NCBI GenBank assembly: GCA_900550815.1
Contig: URTW01000006.1
Location: forward strand, 1-23,205
Direction of reading: 5' to 3'
Source of the DNA: an uncultured Collinsella sp.
GTDB taxonomy: Bacteria; Actinomycetota; Coriobacteriia; Coriobacteriales; Coriobacteriaceae
Length of the DNA: 23,205 nucleotides
The position numbers and the translations under genes are program-made. Below the pieces are notes generated by a model. It was given only the letters and a program-made list of their open reading frames with translations. It was not told the DNA's origin and made no database searches. Each line of letters begins with the position of its first letter. Positions within the stretch are counted from its first letter, which is position 1. Positions 5,749 through 13,332 of the stretch are shown piece after piece.

Positions 5749-8526
5749 ATGATTCTCAACGGACCGGGGATTAGTTACACCGAGCCCGACATCGGTTCGG
5801 AGTTCGTGCCGCCGCTGCCGGAGCATCCGCGCGAGGCTATCGTCAAGCTGTGCGAGCACTGCACCAACCGTCTGTTGCATCGCGATGAGCTGCTGGGCTA
5901 CGAGTACTGGTCGTTTGCCGAGGCCGCAACCGACGAGCAGGCCGAAGTGCTCTGCAAGATGAAGATGCGCCGTCCCTATACGCTGCCCGAGATGGTCAAG
6001 CTCACCGGCATGCCCGAGACCCAGATCGAGAAGATGCTCGACGATATGAGCTACACGGGCCTGCTCGAGTACAACTGGGAAAACCCCGAGCGCGCCAAGC
6101 AGTGGGTGTTGCCCATGCTGGTGCCGGGTTCTGCCGAGTTCCTCAACATGCGCGTGAGCCAGCTCGAGGAGCACCCGGTCTATGCCAAGTTCTTTGAGCA
6201 GGCGTCCAAGGGACCGCTGTCCAAGGCCACGCCGATGGTGCCGCCCGGAGGCGCCGGCATCGGCATGCACGTCATTCCGGTCGAGAAGGCCATCGACGCC
6301 GCGAGCACCTCGGTGCCGATCGAGCATATCGAGCATTGGCTCGACAAATACGATGGCAAATATGCCGCCAGCACCTGCAGCTGCCGCGCGAGCCGTCGCG
6401 TGATGGGCGAGGGCTGCGCCGACGACCCCGCCGATTGGTGCATTGCCGTGGGCGATATGGCCGACTATGTGGTTGAGACCGATCGCGGCCATTATGTAAC
6501 GCGCGACGAGGTTTACGACATCTTGCGCCAGGCCGAGGACAACGGCTTTGTGCACCAGATCACCAATATCGACGGCGAGAACAAGATCTTCGCCATCTGC
6601 AACTGCAACGTCAACGTGTGCTATGCCCTGCGCACCTCGCAGCTGTTCAACACGCCCAACCTGTCGCGCTCGGCCTATGTCGCCAAGGTCGAGAAGGACA
6701 AGTGCGTGGCCTGCGGTCGCTGCGTTGAGGTGTGTCCGGCCGGCGCCGCCAAGCTGGGCCAGAAGCTCTGCAGCAAAAAGGCCGGCGGACAGGTGCCCGA
6801 GTATCCGCGCCAGGAGCTGCCCGACGCCACCAAATGGGATCACACCAAGTGGTCGCCCAACTACCGCAACGACAACCGCATCGAGACGCATGAGTCCGGC
6901 ACCGCTCCCTGCAAGACGGCCTGCCCCGCGCACGTTGCCGTTCAGGGCTATTTGAAGCTCGCGGCTCAGGGTCGCTATGACGAGGCGCTGGCGCTCATCA
7001 AGCGCGAGAACCCGCTGCCCGCTATCTGCGGCCGCGTGTGCAACCGCCGCTGTGAGGATGCTTGCACCCGCGGCCGTGTGGATGCCGCCGTGGCTATCGA
7101 CGAGGTCAAGAAGTTCATCGCCCAGCGCGATCTGGATGCCGCGACCCGCTACGTCCCGCCCGTGGTGACCCCGACGCGTGCCGGCGGCTTCGACCAGAAG
7201 ATCGCCACCATCGGTGCCGGTCCGGCCGGCCTGTCCTGCGCTTTCTACCTGGCCGAGAAGGGCTACAAGCCTGTCGTGTTCGAGAAGAACGAGCGCCCGG
7301 GCGGCATGCTCACCTACGGCATTCCCAGCTTTAAGCTGCAGAAGGACGTCATCGAGGCTGAGGTCGAGGTTATTCGCCTGATGGGTGCCGAGTTCCGCTA
7401 TGGCGTGGAGGTCGGTCGCGATGTGACGCTCGACGAGCTGCGCGCGCAGGGCTTTAAGGCCTTCTACGTTGCCATTGGCTGCCAGGGCGGCCGCCTTGCC
7501 GGCATTCCGGGCGAGGATGCCGAGGACGTGACCGTGGCCGTCGACTTCCTTCGCGAGGTTAACAGCGGCAAGATCGACGCGCTGCCCGGCCGCACCATCG
7601 TGGTGGGCGGCGGCAACGTGGCCATCGACGTTGCCCGCAACGCCTGCCGTCTGGGTTCCGAGCACGTTGAGATGTTCTGCCTGGAGAGTGAGGCCCAGAT
7701 GCCCGCCAGCGAGGAGGAGCGTCGCGAGGCCGTTGAGGACGGCGCTCACATCAGCTGCGGCTGGGGCCCCAAGGAGATTCACCTGGACGAGGCCGGTCGT
7801 GTGTGCGGTATCACCTTCAAGCGCTGCACGCGTGTCTTTGACGACGAGGGCCGTTTTGCGCCCGAGTACGACGAGAACGATCTGCGCCGTGTCGATGCCG
7901 ACCGTGTCGTCATGTCGATTGGCCAGTCCATTGTGTGGGGCGATCTGCTGGCTGACTCCAAGGTGGAGCTCGGCCGCGGCCAGGGTGCCCTTGCCGATCC
8001 CCAGACTTACCAGACCGCCGAACCCGACATCTTTGTGGGTGGCGACGTCTACACTGGCCCCAGCTTTGCCATCGACGCTATCGCCGCCGGTCACGAGGCC
8101 GCGGTGTCCATCCATCGCTTTGTGCAGCCGGGCTCCACGCTCACCATCGGCCGCAACCAGCGCCGCTACACCGCGCTCGACCGCAACGACGTTGTGCTCG
8201 AGAGCTACGACAACGCGAGCCGCGAGGTTGCGCATGTGGACCGCGAACGCGAGAAGGCTGCGCCGTTTAGCGAGTATGTTGAGACCTTTACCGAGGAGCA
8301 GGTGCGCGCCGAGACCGCCCGCTGCCTGGGCTGCGGCGCCTCGATCGTCGACCCCAACAAGTGCATCGGCTGCGGCCTGTGCACCACCAAGTGCGCGTTT
8401 GACGCTATCCATCTGGATCGCGATCGCCCCGAGTGCTCCACGATGGTCAAATACGAGCAAAAGCTCCCGAGCCTGGGCAAGTATGCTTTGAAGCGCGCCA
8501 TCAAGATTAAATTTGGTAGGAAATAA
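5749..8526 (+). CDS. multidomain Fe-S/FAD NAD(P)-dependent oxidoreductase (925 aa)
   Basis: A cytosolic electron-transfer flavoprotein related to the glutamate synthase small subunit and NfnB. Domains in order: an N-terminal part with a helical winged-helix-like segment (about 75-110) and unusual cysteines (C210, C212, C284, C286, C291); a 4Fe-4S ferredoxin motif CVACGRCVEVCP (319-330); a GltD/DPD-type Cys-rich domain (388-439) ending GRVCNRRCEDAC; an FAD Rossmann motif GAGPAG (489-494); an NAD(P) Rossmann motif GGGNVA (620-625); and a C-terminal cluster CIGCGLCTTKC (872-882), preceded by CLGCG at 859. The ATG at 5749 follows AAGGGA by 5 nt; an earlier in-frame ATG at 5650 overlaps the operator and lacks a good site. 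hypA follows 33 bp later. The physiological electron pair is unknown; bifurcation or linkage to a Ni enzyme is inference. Confidence 0.9.
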   Translation: MILNGPGISYTEPDIGSEFVPPLPEHPREAIVKLCEHCTNRLLHRDELLGYEYWSFAEAATDEQAEVLCKMKMRRPYTLPEMVKLTGMPETQIEKMLDDMSYTGLLEYNWENPERAKQWVLPMLVPGSAEFLNMRVSQLEEHPVYAKFFEQASKGPLSKATPMVPPGGAGIGMHVIPVEKAIDAASTSVPIEHIEHWLDKYDGKYAASTCSCRASRRVMGEGCADDPADWCIAVGDMADYVVETDRGHYVTRDEVYDILRQAEDNGFVHQITNIDGENKIFAICNCNVNVCYALRTSQLFNTPNLSRSAYVAKVEKDKCVACGRCVEVCPAGAAKLGQKLCSKKAGGQVPEYPRQELPDATKWDHTKWSPNYRNDNRIETHESGTAPCKTACPAHVAVQGYLKLAAQGRYDEALALIKRENPLPAICGRVCNRRCEDACTRGRVDAAVAIDEVKKFIAQRDLDAATRYVPPVVTPTRAGGFDQKIATIGAGPAGLSCAFYLAEKGYKPVVFEKNERPGGMLTYGIPSFKLQKDVIEAEVEVIRLMGAEFRYGVEVGRDVTLDELRAQGFKAFYVAIGCQGGRLAGIPGEDAEDVTVAVDFLREVNSGKIDALPGRTIVVGGGNVAIDVARNACRLGSEHVEMFCLESEAQMPASEEERREAVEDGAHISCGWGPKEIHLDEAGRVCGITFKRCTRVFDDEGRFAPEYDENDLRRVDADRVVMSIGQSIVWGDLLADSKVELGRGQGALADPQTYQTAEPDIFVGGDVYTGPSFAIDAIAAGHEAAVSIHRFVQPGSTLTIGRNQRRYTALDRNDVVLESYDNASREVAHVDREREKAAPFSEYVETFTEEQVRAETARCLGCGASIVDPNKCIGCGLCTTKCAFDAIHLDRDRPECSTMVKYEQKLPSLGKYALKRAIKIKFGRK

Positions 8527-8559
8527 GTAGCCATAACGGGAACGGCGAAAGGATTAATA

Positions 8560-8988
8560 GTGCACGAGCTCGGGATTGTGTATCACATCATTCGTGATGT
8601 TGAGAACGTGGCGCGTGCCAATGGCGTGCGTCGCGTTTCGAGCGTGACGTTGCTGCTGGGCGAGGTCTCGGGCGTCGTTCCCGAGTTGCTGCTCGACGCT
8701 TGGCGCTGGGCGGCAGATAAAAAGCCCATCGCGCAGGGCGCGGAGCTTGTTGTGGAGCCCGTCGAGGCCGTGACGCATTGCGAGGCATGTGGCCGCGACT
8801 ATGCGACGGTCGAGCACGGCAAGACCTGTCCCCATTGCGGTAGCGGCGAGACATACCTGCTGCAGGGCCAGGAGGTCATGATCAAACAGATCGAGACCCC
8901 CGACGAGGACCCGGCAGACGCTGTCCCCGACGGCCCTTCCGACGTCCCCGACGCCGTCGACGCCGCCAACCCCCTCCACATCGCCTAG
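8560..8988 (+). CDS. hypA: HypA-like nickel metallochaperone (142 aa)
   Basis: Hydrogenase maturation factor HypA/HybF family. The protein begins MHE, giving the N-terminal His2 that binds nickel, and has the structural zinc site CEAC (C74, C77) and CPHC (C90, C93). The start is GTG at 8560, 7 nt after GAAAGGA. About 30 Pro/Asp-rich residues at the C-terminus (113-142) go beyond the usual length of about 115 and look disordered. It is probably co-transcribed with the flavoprotein 33 bp upstream. No hydrogenase subunit or other hyp gene is in the window, so the client enzyme is elsewhere or is not a classic hydrogenase. HypA is needed for nickel insertion into [NiFe] hydrogenases and, in some bacteria, urease. 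Confidence 0.9.
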   Translation: MHELGIVYHIIRDVENVARANGVRRVSSVTLLLGEVSGVVPELLLDAWRWAADKKPIAQGAELVVEPVEAVTHCEACGRDYATVEHGKTCPHCGSGETYLLQGQEVMIKQIETPDEDPADAVPDGPSDVPDAVDAANPLHIA

Positions 8989-8999
8989 GATTCCCTATA

Positions 9000-9066
9000 A
9001 GTTGCGGTGAAATAGTTCCTAAATTCAGCCTTCTGGCTCTTAAACAAGAACTATTCCACCGCAACT
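9000..9066. repeat. long hairpin repeat, copy 2
   Basis: Arms AGTTGCGGTGAAATAGTTC (9000-9018) and GAACTATTCCACCGCAACT (9048-9066) are inverted, with one mismatch. Spacing and sequence match the copy at 12685-12753, and the outer 16 bp match copy 1. It begins 11 nt after the hypA stop codon and would fold in its 3' UTR. Confidence 0.85.
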
Positions 9067-9393
9067 ATTTTGAGTGGCTTTGTTGAGCATAAGTCGTGCA
9101 AATAGTCAAGCCATGTCTGTTTAAACAAAATAGCGGCAGTACAAGCGCATTCGCGCTTGCCTAAAATCGATATTAATGAACAGCCTGCTTGTATCTGTAA
9201 AATGCATGGCTTGATGAGCGACGCCTTGTCGTGTAATGAGTCAAAAAGCAGTAACGTAATCAACTTGTAACAAACCTAGACGTTTAAACAAATAATCCAA
9301 CCTTTTGCGAATTTAGCTATAATTCCACAATCCAAACAGGTATACTCCTTTCATGTCGTGTAGGAAATACGTAGACAAAAAGGAGGTTATGTG
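9067..9393. other. AT-rich gene-free interval upstream of the PTS operon
   Basis: About 327 bp with no credible gene, much more AT-rich than the neighbours. It holds an 11-bp direct repeat GTTTAAACAAA (9119-9129 and 9282-9292) with a palindromic core, a 7-bp hairpin CAAGCGC/GCGCTTG (9142-9159), and candidate -10 boxes TATAAT (9318-9323) and TATACT (9341-9346). It is probably the control region of the operon. Confidence 0.55.
9318..9346 (+). promoter_or_regulatory. candidate promoter(s) of the PTS operon
   Basis: A perfect TATAAT (9318-9323) and a near-perfect TATACT (9341-9346) lie 71 and 48 bp before the start codon. No convincing -35 box stands at the normal distance from either, which suggests activator dependence or an AT-rich UP-type promoter. 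Confidence 0.4.
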
Positions 9394-10383
9394 ATGGTAA
9401 GTATTGTTCTTGCTAGCCACGGGGACTTGGCAGCTGGAATCAAGCAGACGGGCTCGATGGTCTTTGGCGATCAGCCGTCTGTTGCCGTGGTCTCGCTCGA
9501 GCCGAGCATGGGCCCCGACGATTTCCGTGCCAAGGTCGAGGAAGCAGTCGCTTCCTTCGAGGACCAGGAGCAGGTGCTCTTCCTCGTTGATCTGTGGGGC
9601 GGCACGCCGTTCAACCAGATCAGCGGGCTCATCGAGGGCCACGATTCCTGGGCTATCGTCACCGGTGTCAACCTGCCTATGCTCATCGAGGCATATTCGC
9701 AGCGCTTTGACGCAAAGAACACTGCACATGCGATCGCAAAACATCTCGTGACTGAGGCTAAGGCTGGCGTGCGCGTCAAGCCCGAGTCTCTGGAGCCCGA
9801 GGAGAAGAAGCCGGCTGCGGCCGCCGCTGCTCCTGCAGGCGCCATCCCTCCGGGAACGGTCATCGGCGACGGGCACATCAAGATTGCCCACGTCCGTATC
9901 GACACCCGTCTGCTGCATGGTCAGGTGGCCACCACGTGGACCAAGCAGATCAACCCCAACCGCATCATCGTGGTTTCCGACGGCGTTGCTCACGACGAGC
10001 TCCGCAAGACCATGATCGAGCAGGCTGCCCCTCCGGGAGTCCATGCCAACGTCGTTCCCATCAAGAAGATGGCCGAGGTCGTCAAGGACACGCGCTTTGG
10101 TGACACCAAGGCCATGCTGCTCTTTGAGAACCCGCAGGATCTGCTCAAGGCCATCGAGGCCGGCGTCGACATCAAGGAAGTCAACATCGGTTCCATGGCT
10201 CACTCCAAGGGCAAGGTCGTCGTCACCAACGCCGTCGCTATGGGCGATGACGACGTTAAGACTCTCGAGGCTCTCAAGGCCAAGGGCGTCAAGTTCGAGG
10301 TCCGCAAGGTTCCTTCGGATTCCTCCGAGGATCTCGACGCCATGTTGAAGAAAGCTAAGGCCGAACTGGCCGCTCAAGCATAG
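9394..10383 (+). CDS. manX: PTS mannose-family IIAB component (329 aa)
   Basis: Cytosolic phosphotransferase subunit that passes phosphate from HPr to the incoming sugar. The IIA domain (about 1-125) carries the phosphorylated His9 in VLASHGD and the conserved WGGTPFN. An Ala/Pro-rich linker (about 132-155) leads to the IIB domain (about 160-329) with active His175 in RLLHGQV. The IIA-IIB fusion matches the E. coli ManX layout. The ATG at 9394 is 7 nt after AGGAGG (9381-9386); the GTG immediately before it is possible but too close. First gene of an operon with IIC, IID and DUF956. The substrate may be mannose, glucose, GlcNAc or another hexose; motifs do not settle this. Confidence 0.93.
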   Translation: MVSIVLASHGDLAAGIKQTGSMVFGDQPSVAVVSLEPSMGPDDFRAKVEEAVASFEDQEQVLFLVDLWGGTPFNQISGLIEGHDSWAIVTGVNLPMLIEAYSQRFDAKNTAHAIAKHLVTEAKAGVRVKPESLEPEEKKPAAAAAAPAGAIPPGTVIGDGHIKIAHVRIDTRLLHGQVATTWTKQINPNRIIVVSDGVAHDELRKTMIEQAAPPGVHANVVPIKKMAEVVKDTRFGDTKAMLLFENPQDLLKAIEAGVDIKEVNIGSMAHSKGKVVVTNAVAMGDDDVKTLEALKAKGVKFEVRKVPSDSSEDLDAMLKKAKAELAAQA

Positions 10384-10401
10384 TAAAGGAGGGTCCGATA
10401 C

Positions 10402-11220
10402 ATGTCTGCAATCACTATTCTGCTTGTTGCGATTGTCGCGTTGCTTGCCGGTATGGAAGGCATTCTGGATGAGTTCCAGTTCCATCAGCCGCTCGTGGCA
10501 TGCACGCTTATCGGTCTCGTAACCGGTCACCTTCAGGAGGGCATCCTCCTGGGCGGTTCGCTCCAGATGATGGCCCTTGGCTGGGCTAACGTTGGCGCCG
10601 CTGTCGCGCCTGACGCCGCTCTGGCCTCGGTCGCTTCTTCGATCATCATGGTGCTCGCCCTCAACGGTGGCGCCACCGATTCGGCCAAGGCCGTTACCAC
10701 CGCTATCGCCGTCGCCGTCCCGCTGTCGGTCGCTGGTCTGTTCCTGACCATGATCTGCCGTACCCTGGCTACCGCTATCGCTCACGCCATGGACGGTTGC
10801 GCCGAGAAGGGCGACTTCTCCGGCATCGAGCGCTGGCAGTACGCTGCTATCCTCATGCAGGGCCTTCGTATCGCCATCCCGGCAGTACTTCTGTGCATCA
10901 TCCCGGCCGAGGCTGTTACCAACGCGCTTAACGCTATGCCCGACTGGCTGTCCGGCGGCATGGCTGTCGGCGGCGGCATGGTCGCTTCCGTCGGTTACGC
11001 CATGGTCATCAACATGATGGCCACCAAGGAGACCTGGCCGTTCTTCATCCTCGGCTTTGTCCTTGCTGCCATCCCTCAGCTCACGCTGATCGCCCTTGGC
11101 CTCATCGGCATCTCCCTTGCCCTCATCTACCTTGGCCTTAAGGATCTGGCCAAGCAGGGTGGCGGCATGGGCGGCGGCTCCGGTGACCCGCTCGGCGACA
11201 TTCTGAACGATTACGAGTAG
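10402..11220 (+). CDS. manY: PTS mannose-family IIC membrane component (272 aa)
   Basis: One of the two membrane subunits forming the sugar channel of a mannose-class PTS. It is hydrophobic throughout, with several membrane helices, and has the IIC stretch QMMALGWANVGAAVAPDAAL near residues 54-73. The start follows AAAGGAGGG by about 8 nt; it is 18 bp after the IIAB stop. A short Gly-rich segment near the C-terminus (GGGMGGGSG) lies on the cytosolic side. Length fits the family (about 265). It functions only with the IID protein encoded next. Confidence 0.93.
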   Translation: MSAITILLVAIVALLAGMEGILDEFQFHQPLVACTLIGLVTGHLQEGILLGGSLQMMALGWANVGAAVAPDAALASVASSIIMVLALNGGATDSAKAVTTAIAVAVPLSVAGLFLTMICRTLATAIAHAMDGCAEKGDFSGIERWQYAAILMQGLRIAIPAVLLCIIPAEAVTNALNAMPDWLSGGMAVGGGMVASVGYAMVINMMATKETWPFFILGFVLAAIPQLTLIALGLIGISLALIYLGLKDLAKQGGGMGGGSGDPLGDILNDYE

Positions 11221-11236
11221 GAGGGGAGTGATACAT

Positions 11237-12157
11237 ATGGCAGAGAACAAGATTCAGCTCACCAAGGCTGACCGCAAGAAGGTTTGCTTCCGTCATCAGT
11301 TCCTTCAGGGCTCGTGGAACTACGAGCGTATGCAGAACGGCGGCTGGTGCTTCGCAATGATCCCTGCGATCAAGAAGCTCTACACCAACAAGGATGACCA
11401 GATTGCCGCTCTTAAGCGCCACCTGGAGTTCTATAACACCCATCCCTATGTTTCCGCCCCCGTCATTGGCGTCACCCTCGCTCTCGAGGAGGAGCGCGCC
11501 AACGGTGCTCCGATCGACGACGTCGCCATTCAGGGCGTCAAGGTCGGTATGATGGGCCCGCTCGCCGGCGTCGGCGACCCCGCCTTCTGGTTCACCCTTC
11601 GCCCGATTCTGGGCGCTCTGGGCGCTTCCCTGGCCCTGTCCGGCAGCATCGCCGGTCCGCTGCTGTTCTTCTTCGCGTGGAACATCATCCGTTACGCCTT
11701 CCTGTGGTACACGCAGGAGTTTGGCTACAAGGTCGGCTCCTCCATCGCCAAGGACCTCTCCGGCGGTCTGATGGGCAAGGTCACCGAGGGTGCTTCCATC
11801 CTGGGTATGTTCATCATCGGCGCCCTGGTCGAGCGCTGGGTGTCCATCTCCTTCACCCCGGTCGTCTCCAAGGTCACGCAGTCTGCTGGCGCCTTTATCG
11901 ACTGGGCTAACCTGCCCTCCGGTTCTGAGGGTGTCAAGGAAGCACTGACGATGTACAACTCCATCGGTGCTAACGCCCTTGATCAGGTGAAGGTCACCAC
12001 GCTTCAGGCCAACCTCGATCAGCTCATCCCCGGCCTTGCCGCCGTGTGCCTGACCCTGCTGGTCTGCAAGCTCCTCAAGAAGAAGGTCAGCCCGATCGTC
12101 ATCATCCTGGCTCTCTTCGCCATCGGCATCATCGGTCGCGTTTGCGGCTTCATGTAA
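11237..12157 (+). CDS. manZ: PTS mannose-family IID membrane component (306 aa)
   Basis: Second membrane subunit of the mannose-class transporter. The N-terminal part is cytosolic and carries the IID hallmarks QGSWNYERMQNGG (about 27-39) and, later, MMGPLAGVGDP (about 101-111); C-terminal hydrophobic helices follow. The ATG at 11237 is 8-9 nt after AGGAGGGG, which overlaps the IIC stop codon; a GTG at 11228 lies inside that site and is rejected. Length is normal. A strong hairpin at 12214-12261 follows, before the DUF956 gene. Confidence 0.93.
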   Translation: MAENKIQLTKADRKKVCFRHQFLQGSWNYERMQNGGWCFAMIPAIKKLYTNKDDQIAALKRHLEFYNTHPYVSAPVIGVTLALEEERANGAPIDDVAIQGVKVGMMGPLAGVGDPAFWFTLRPILGALGASLALSGSIAGPLLFFFAWNIIRYAFLWYTQEFGYKVGSSIAKDLSGGLMGKVTEGASILGMFIIGALVERWVSISFTPVVSKVTQSAGAFIDWANLPSGSEGVKEALTMYNSIGANALDQVKVTTLQANLDQLIPGLAAVCLTLLVCKLLKKKVSPIVIILALFAIGIIGRVCGFM

Positions 12158-12213
12158 GCACGTTTCGGCTTAAGACCGAGAATTGCTAGGCAAGGGCTTT
12201 TGAGCCATTGAAA

Positions 12214-12261
12214 CGGACCGCACCCGGTGGGTACACTGGATGCGGTCCGATTGTTTTATTT
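12214..12261 (+). terminator. terminator-like hairpin between IID and DUF956 genes
   Basis: CGGACCGCA (12214-12222) pairs perfectly with TGCGGTCCG (12241-12249), followed by ATTGTTTTATTT. The 18-nt loop holds a small secondary stem. It would end most transcripts after the three PTS genes and so lower expression of the DUF956 gene, whose ribosome binding site begins right after the T-rich stretch. Confidence 0.75.
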
Positions 12262-12277
12262 GGAGGGCGAGGCGCGC

Positions 12278-12676
12278 ATGGCGCAATCTCAGAACAGCAC
12301 GGTCGATCTGGCAACGCCGGCAACCTGCCTGATGGGGCTTACCAGCCACGGTAACGTGATGGTGGGCAATAAGGCGTTCGAGTATTACAACGAGCGCAAT
12401 CCCGAGGATTATATTCAAATCCCGTGGGACGAGGTCGACTATATTGCCGCCGAGGTTTTGCGCGGCACCAAGAAGATTACGCGTTTTGCTATCTTTACCA
12501 AGGACAACGGTCACTTTACGTTTTCGACGCGCGACGACAAAGAGACGTTGCGCGCGGTCCGCAAGTATGTCGACGAGGATAAGCTCGTGCGTTCGCCCGA
12601 CTTTATCGATGTGACGGTCAAGGGCGCCAAGAGCATCCCCTCCGTCATCAAAAACCTCTTCCACAAAGGCAACTAG
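12278..12676 (+). CDS. manO: DUF956 (ManO-like) PTS-associated protein (132 aa)
   Basis: Small soluble protein of the DUF956 family, which is almost always encoded beside mannose-type PTS operons. Matching features are the TCLMGLTSHGNVMVGNKAFE opening, IPWDEVDYI in the middle, and FTKDNGHFTFSTRDDKETLR. It starts at the ATG at 12278, 10 nt after GGAGGG (12262-12267). An in-frame ATG at 12227 lies inside the preceding terminator and is unlikely. ManO is proposed to act in regulation of the PTS operon in lactic acid bacteria; its mechanism here is unknown. Confidence 0.85.
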   Translation: MAQSQNSTVDLATPATCLMGLTSHGNVMVGNKAFEYYNERNPEDYIQIPWDEVDYIAAEVLRGTKKITRFAIFTKDNGHFTFSTRDDKETLRAVRKYVDEDKLVRSPDFIDVTVKGAKSIPSVIKNLFHKGN

Positions 12677-12684
12677 CTCTTCAC

Positions 12685-12753
12685 AAGTTGCGGTGAAATA
12701 GTTCCTAAATACGGCTTTAGATGCTTCAGACAAGAACTATTCCACCGCAACTT
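12685..12753. repeat. long hairpin repeat, copy 3
   Basis: Arms of 20 bp (12685-12704 and 12734-12753), one mismatch, starting AAGTTGCGGTGAAATAGTTC. Nearly identical to copy 2 in arms and in the first and last loop bases (CTAAAT and CAA), while the loop centre differs. It begins 8 nt after the DUF956 stop codon. Confidence 0.85.
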
Positions 12754-12792
12754 CGAAGTCTAGTCATGCGACGTATTGCGATGCAGTAAATC

Positions 12793-12801
12793 TGCTACAC
12801 T
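12793..12801 (+). promoter_or_regulatory. extended -10 promoter of the tRNA gene
   Basis: TGCTACACT is an extended -10 box (TG-N-TACACT) ending 10 nt before the tRNA, so the transcript would begin a few bases ahead of the mature 5' end. No -35 of good quality is seen. Confidence 0.45.
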
Positions 12802-12811
12802 AGTACAACAT

Positions 12812-12887
12812 GCCTCCGTAGCTCAGGGGATAGAGCACCGCTCTCCTAAAGCGGGTGTCGACGGTTCGAATCCGCCCGGGGGCACCA
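12812..12887 (+). tRNA. tRNA-Arg (anticodon CCT)
   Basis: A complete 76-nt cloverleaf. The acceptor stem GCCTCCG pairs with CGGGGGC (one T-G pair), the D arm is GCTC...GAGC, the anticodon stem CCGCT/AGCGG (12838-12842 and 12850-12854) has loop CTCCTAA with anticodon CCT at 12845-12847, and the T arm contains GGTTCGAATCC. CCA is encoded at 12885-12887. It reads the rare AGG codon. It lies at the left edge of the accessory block and is a natural integration target. Confidence 0.97.
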
Positions 12888-12896
12888 GGAAAATCG

Positions 12897-12939
12897 CAGG
12901 TCAGGAGTTATTTTTGCTTCTGACCTGTTCTGGTTTTGG
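12897..12939 (+). terminator. terminator of the tRNA gene
   Basis: CAGGTCAGGAG (12897-12907) pairs with CTTCTGACCTG (12917-12927) with one mismatch, loop TTATTTTTG, followed by TTCTGGTTTT. The position 10 nt after the tRNA fits its terminator. Confidence 0.65.
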
Positions 12940-13332
12940 GACTAAGAACCGCTTTCGTTTGTAAATCTGGTAAGTAAATATTATGACTTCCCGAGTTTTC
13001 CACTGAAAACGGGAAATCACCATTTTGGGGATAAAAGTTTTCAACAGCTGTTGGTCGGTTCCATTTTGGTGATGTGCTTCCCTCTTTTGGGTAAATAATT
13101 TCACCATTTTGATGATTCGGTAGCTTTGAATTATTTGATAAAAAGCCTGCTCAGAAGCTTGTGTAATACCCAGTTTGGTGAAACCAATTAATAGAGAAAT
13201 AAGTTTATAAAGAAATAGGGACGGCGATGCCGTCCCCTTCGCTCGCGGAGCTCGCTGCGCGGCCACGTACCGTGTCCTTGCCGCCGGCTACGCCGCCGAT
13301 TTATTCGCTCACTTCGTTCGCTGATTGATGGA
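12940..13332. other. AT-rich gene-free segment followed by a GC-rich hairpin block
   Basis: No convincing gene. 12940-13210 is AT-rich and holds a bulged 11-bp hairpin (12988-13015), a 12-bp perfect palindrome CAACAGCTGTTG (13042-13053), and three copies of CCATTTTG spaced 41 and 43 bp apart (13020, 13061, 13104). At about 13211 composition switches abruptly to GC-rich with short stems such as GGGACGGC/GCCGTCCC. This compositional seam beside a tRNA suggests inserted or decayed mobile DNA. Confidence 0.5.

Noticed and set aside
5653..8460. Long (935-codon) open frame on the minus strand opposite the flavoprotein gene
   Set aside because: It is antisense to a gene with clear Fe-S and Rossmann motifs; GC-rich codon bias keeps the opposite frame open. 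Its translation is Ala/Gly/Leu/His/Val-rich with no motif.
9051..9263. 70-codon minus-strand open frame upstream of the PTS operon
   Set aside because: It begins in the control region, overlaps hairpin repeat copy 2 and shows no conserved pattern or ribosome binding site.
9313..11250. 645-codon minus-strand open frame opposite the PTS genes
   Set aside because: Antisense shadow of IIAB and IIC; His/Asp/Gly-rich composition and no ribosome binding site.
12901..13266. 121-codon minus-strand open frame after the tRNA
   Set aside because: It spans the tRNA terminator, several hairpins and a composition break, has no ribosome binding site and no recognisable domain.
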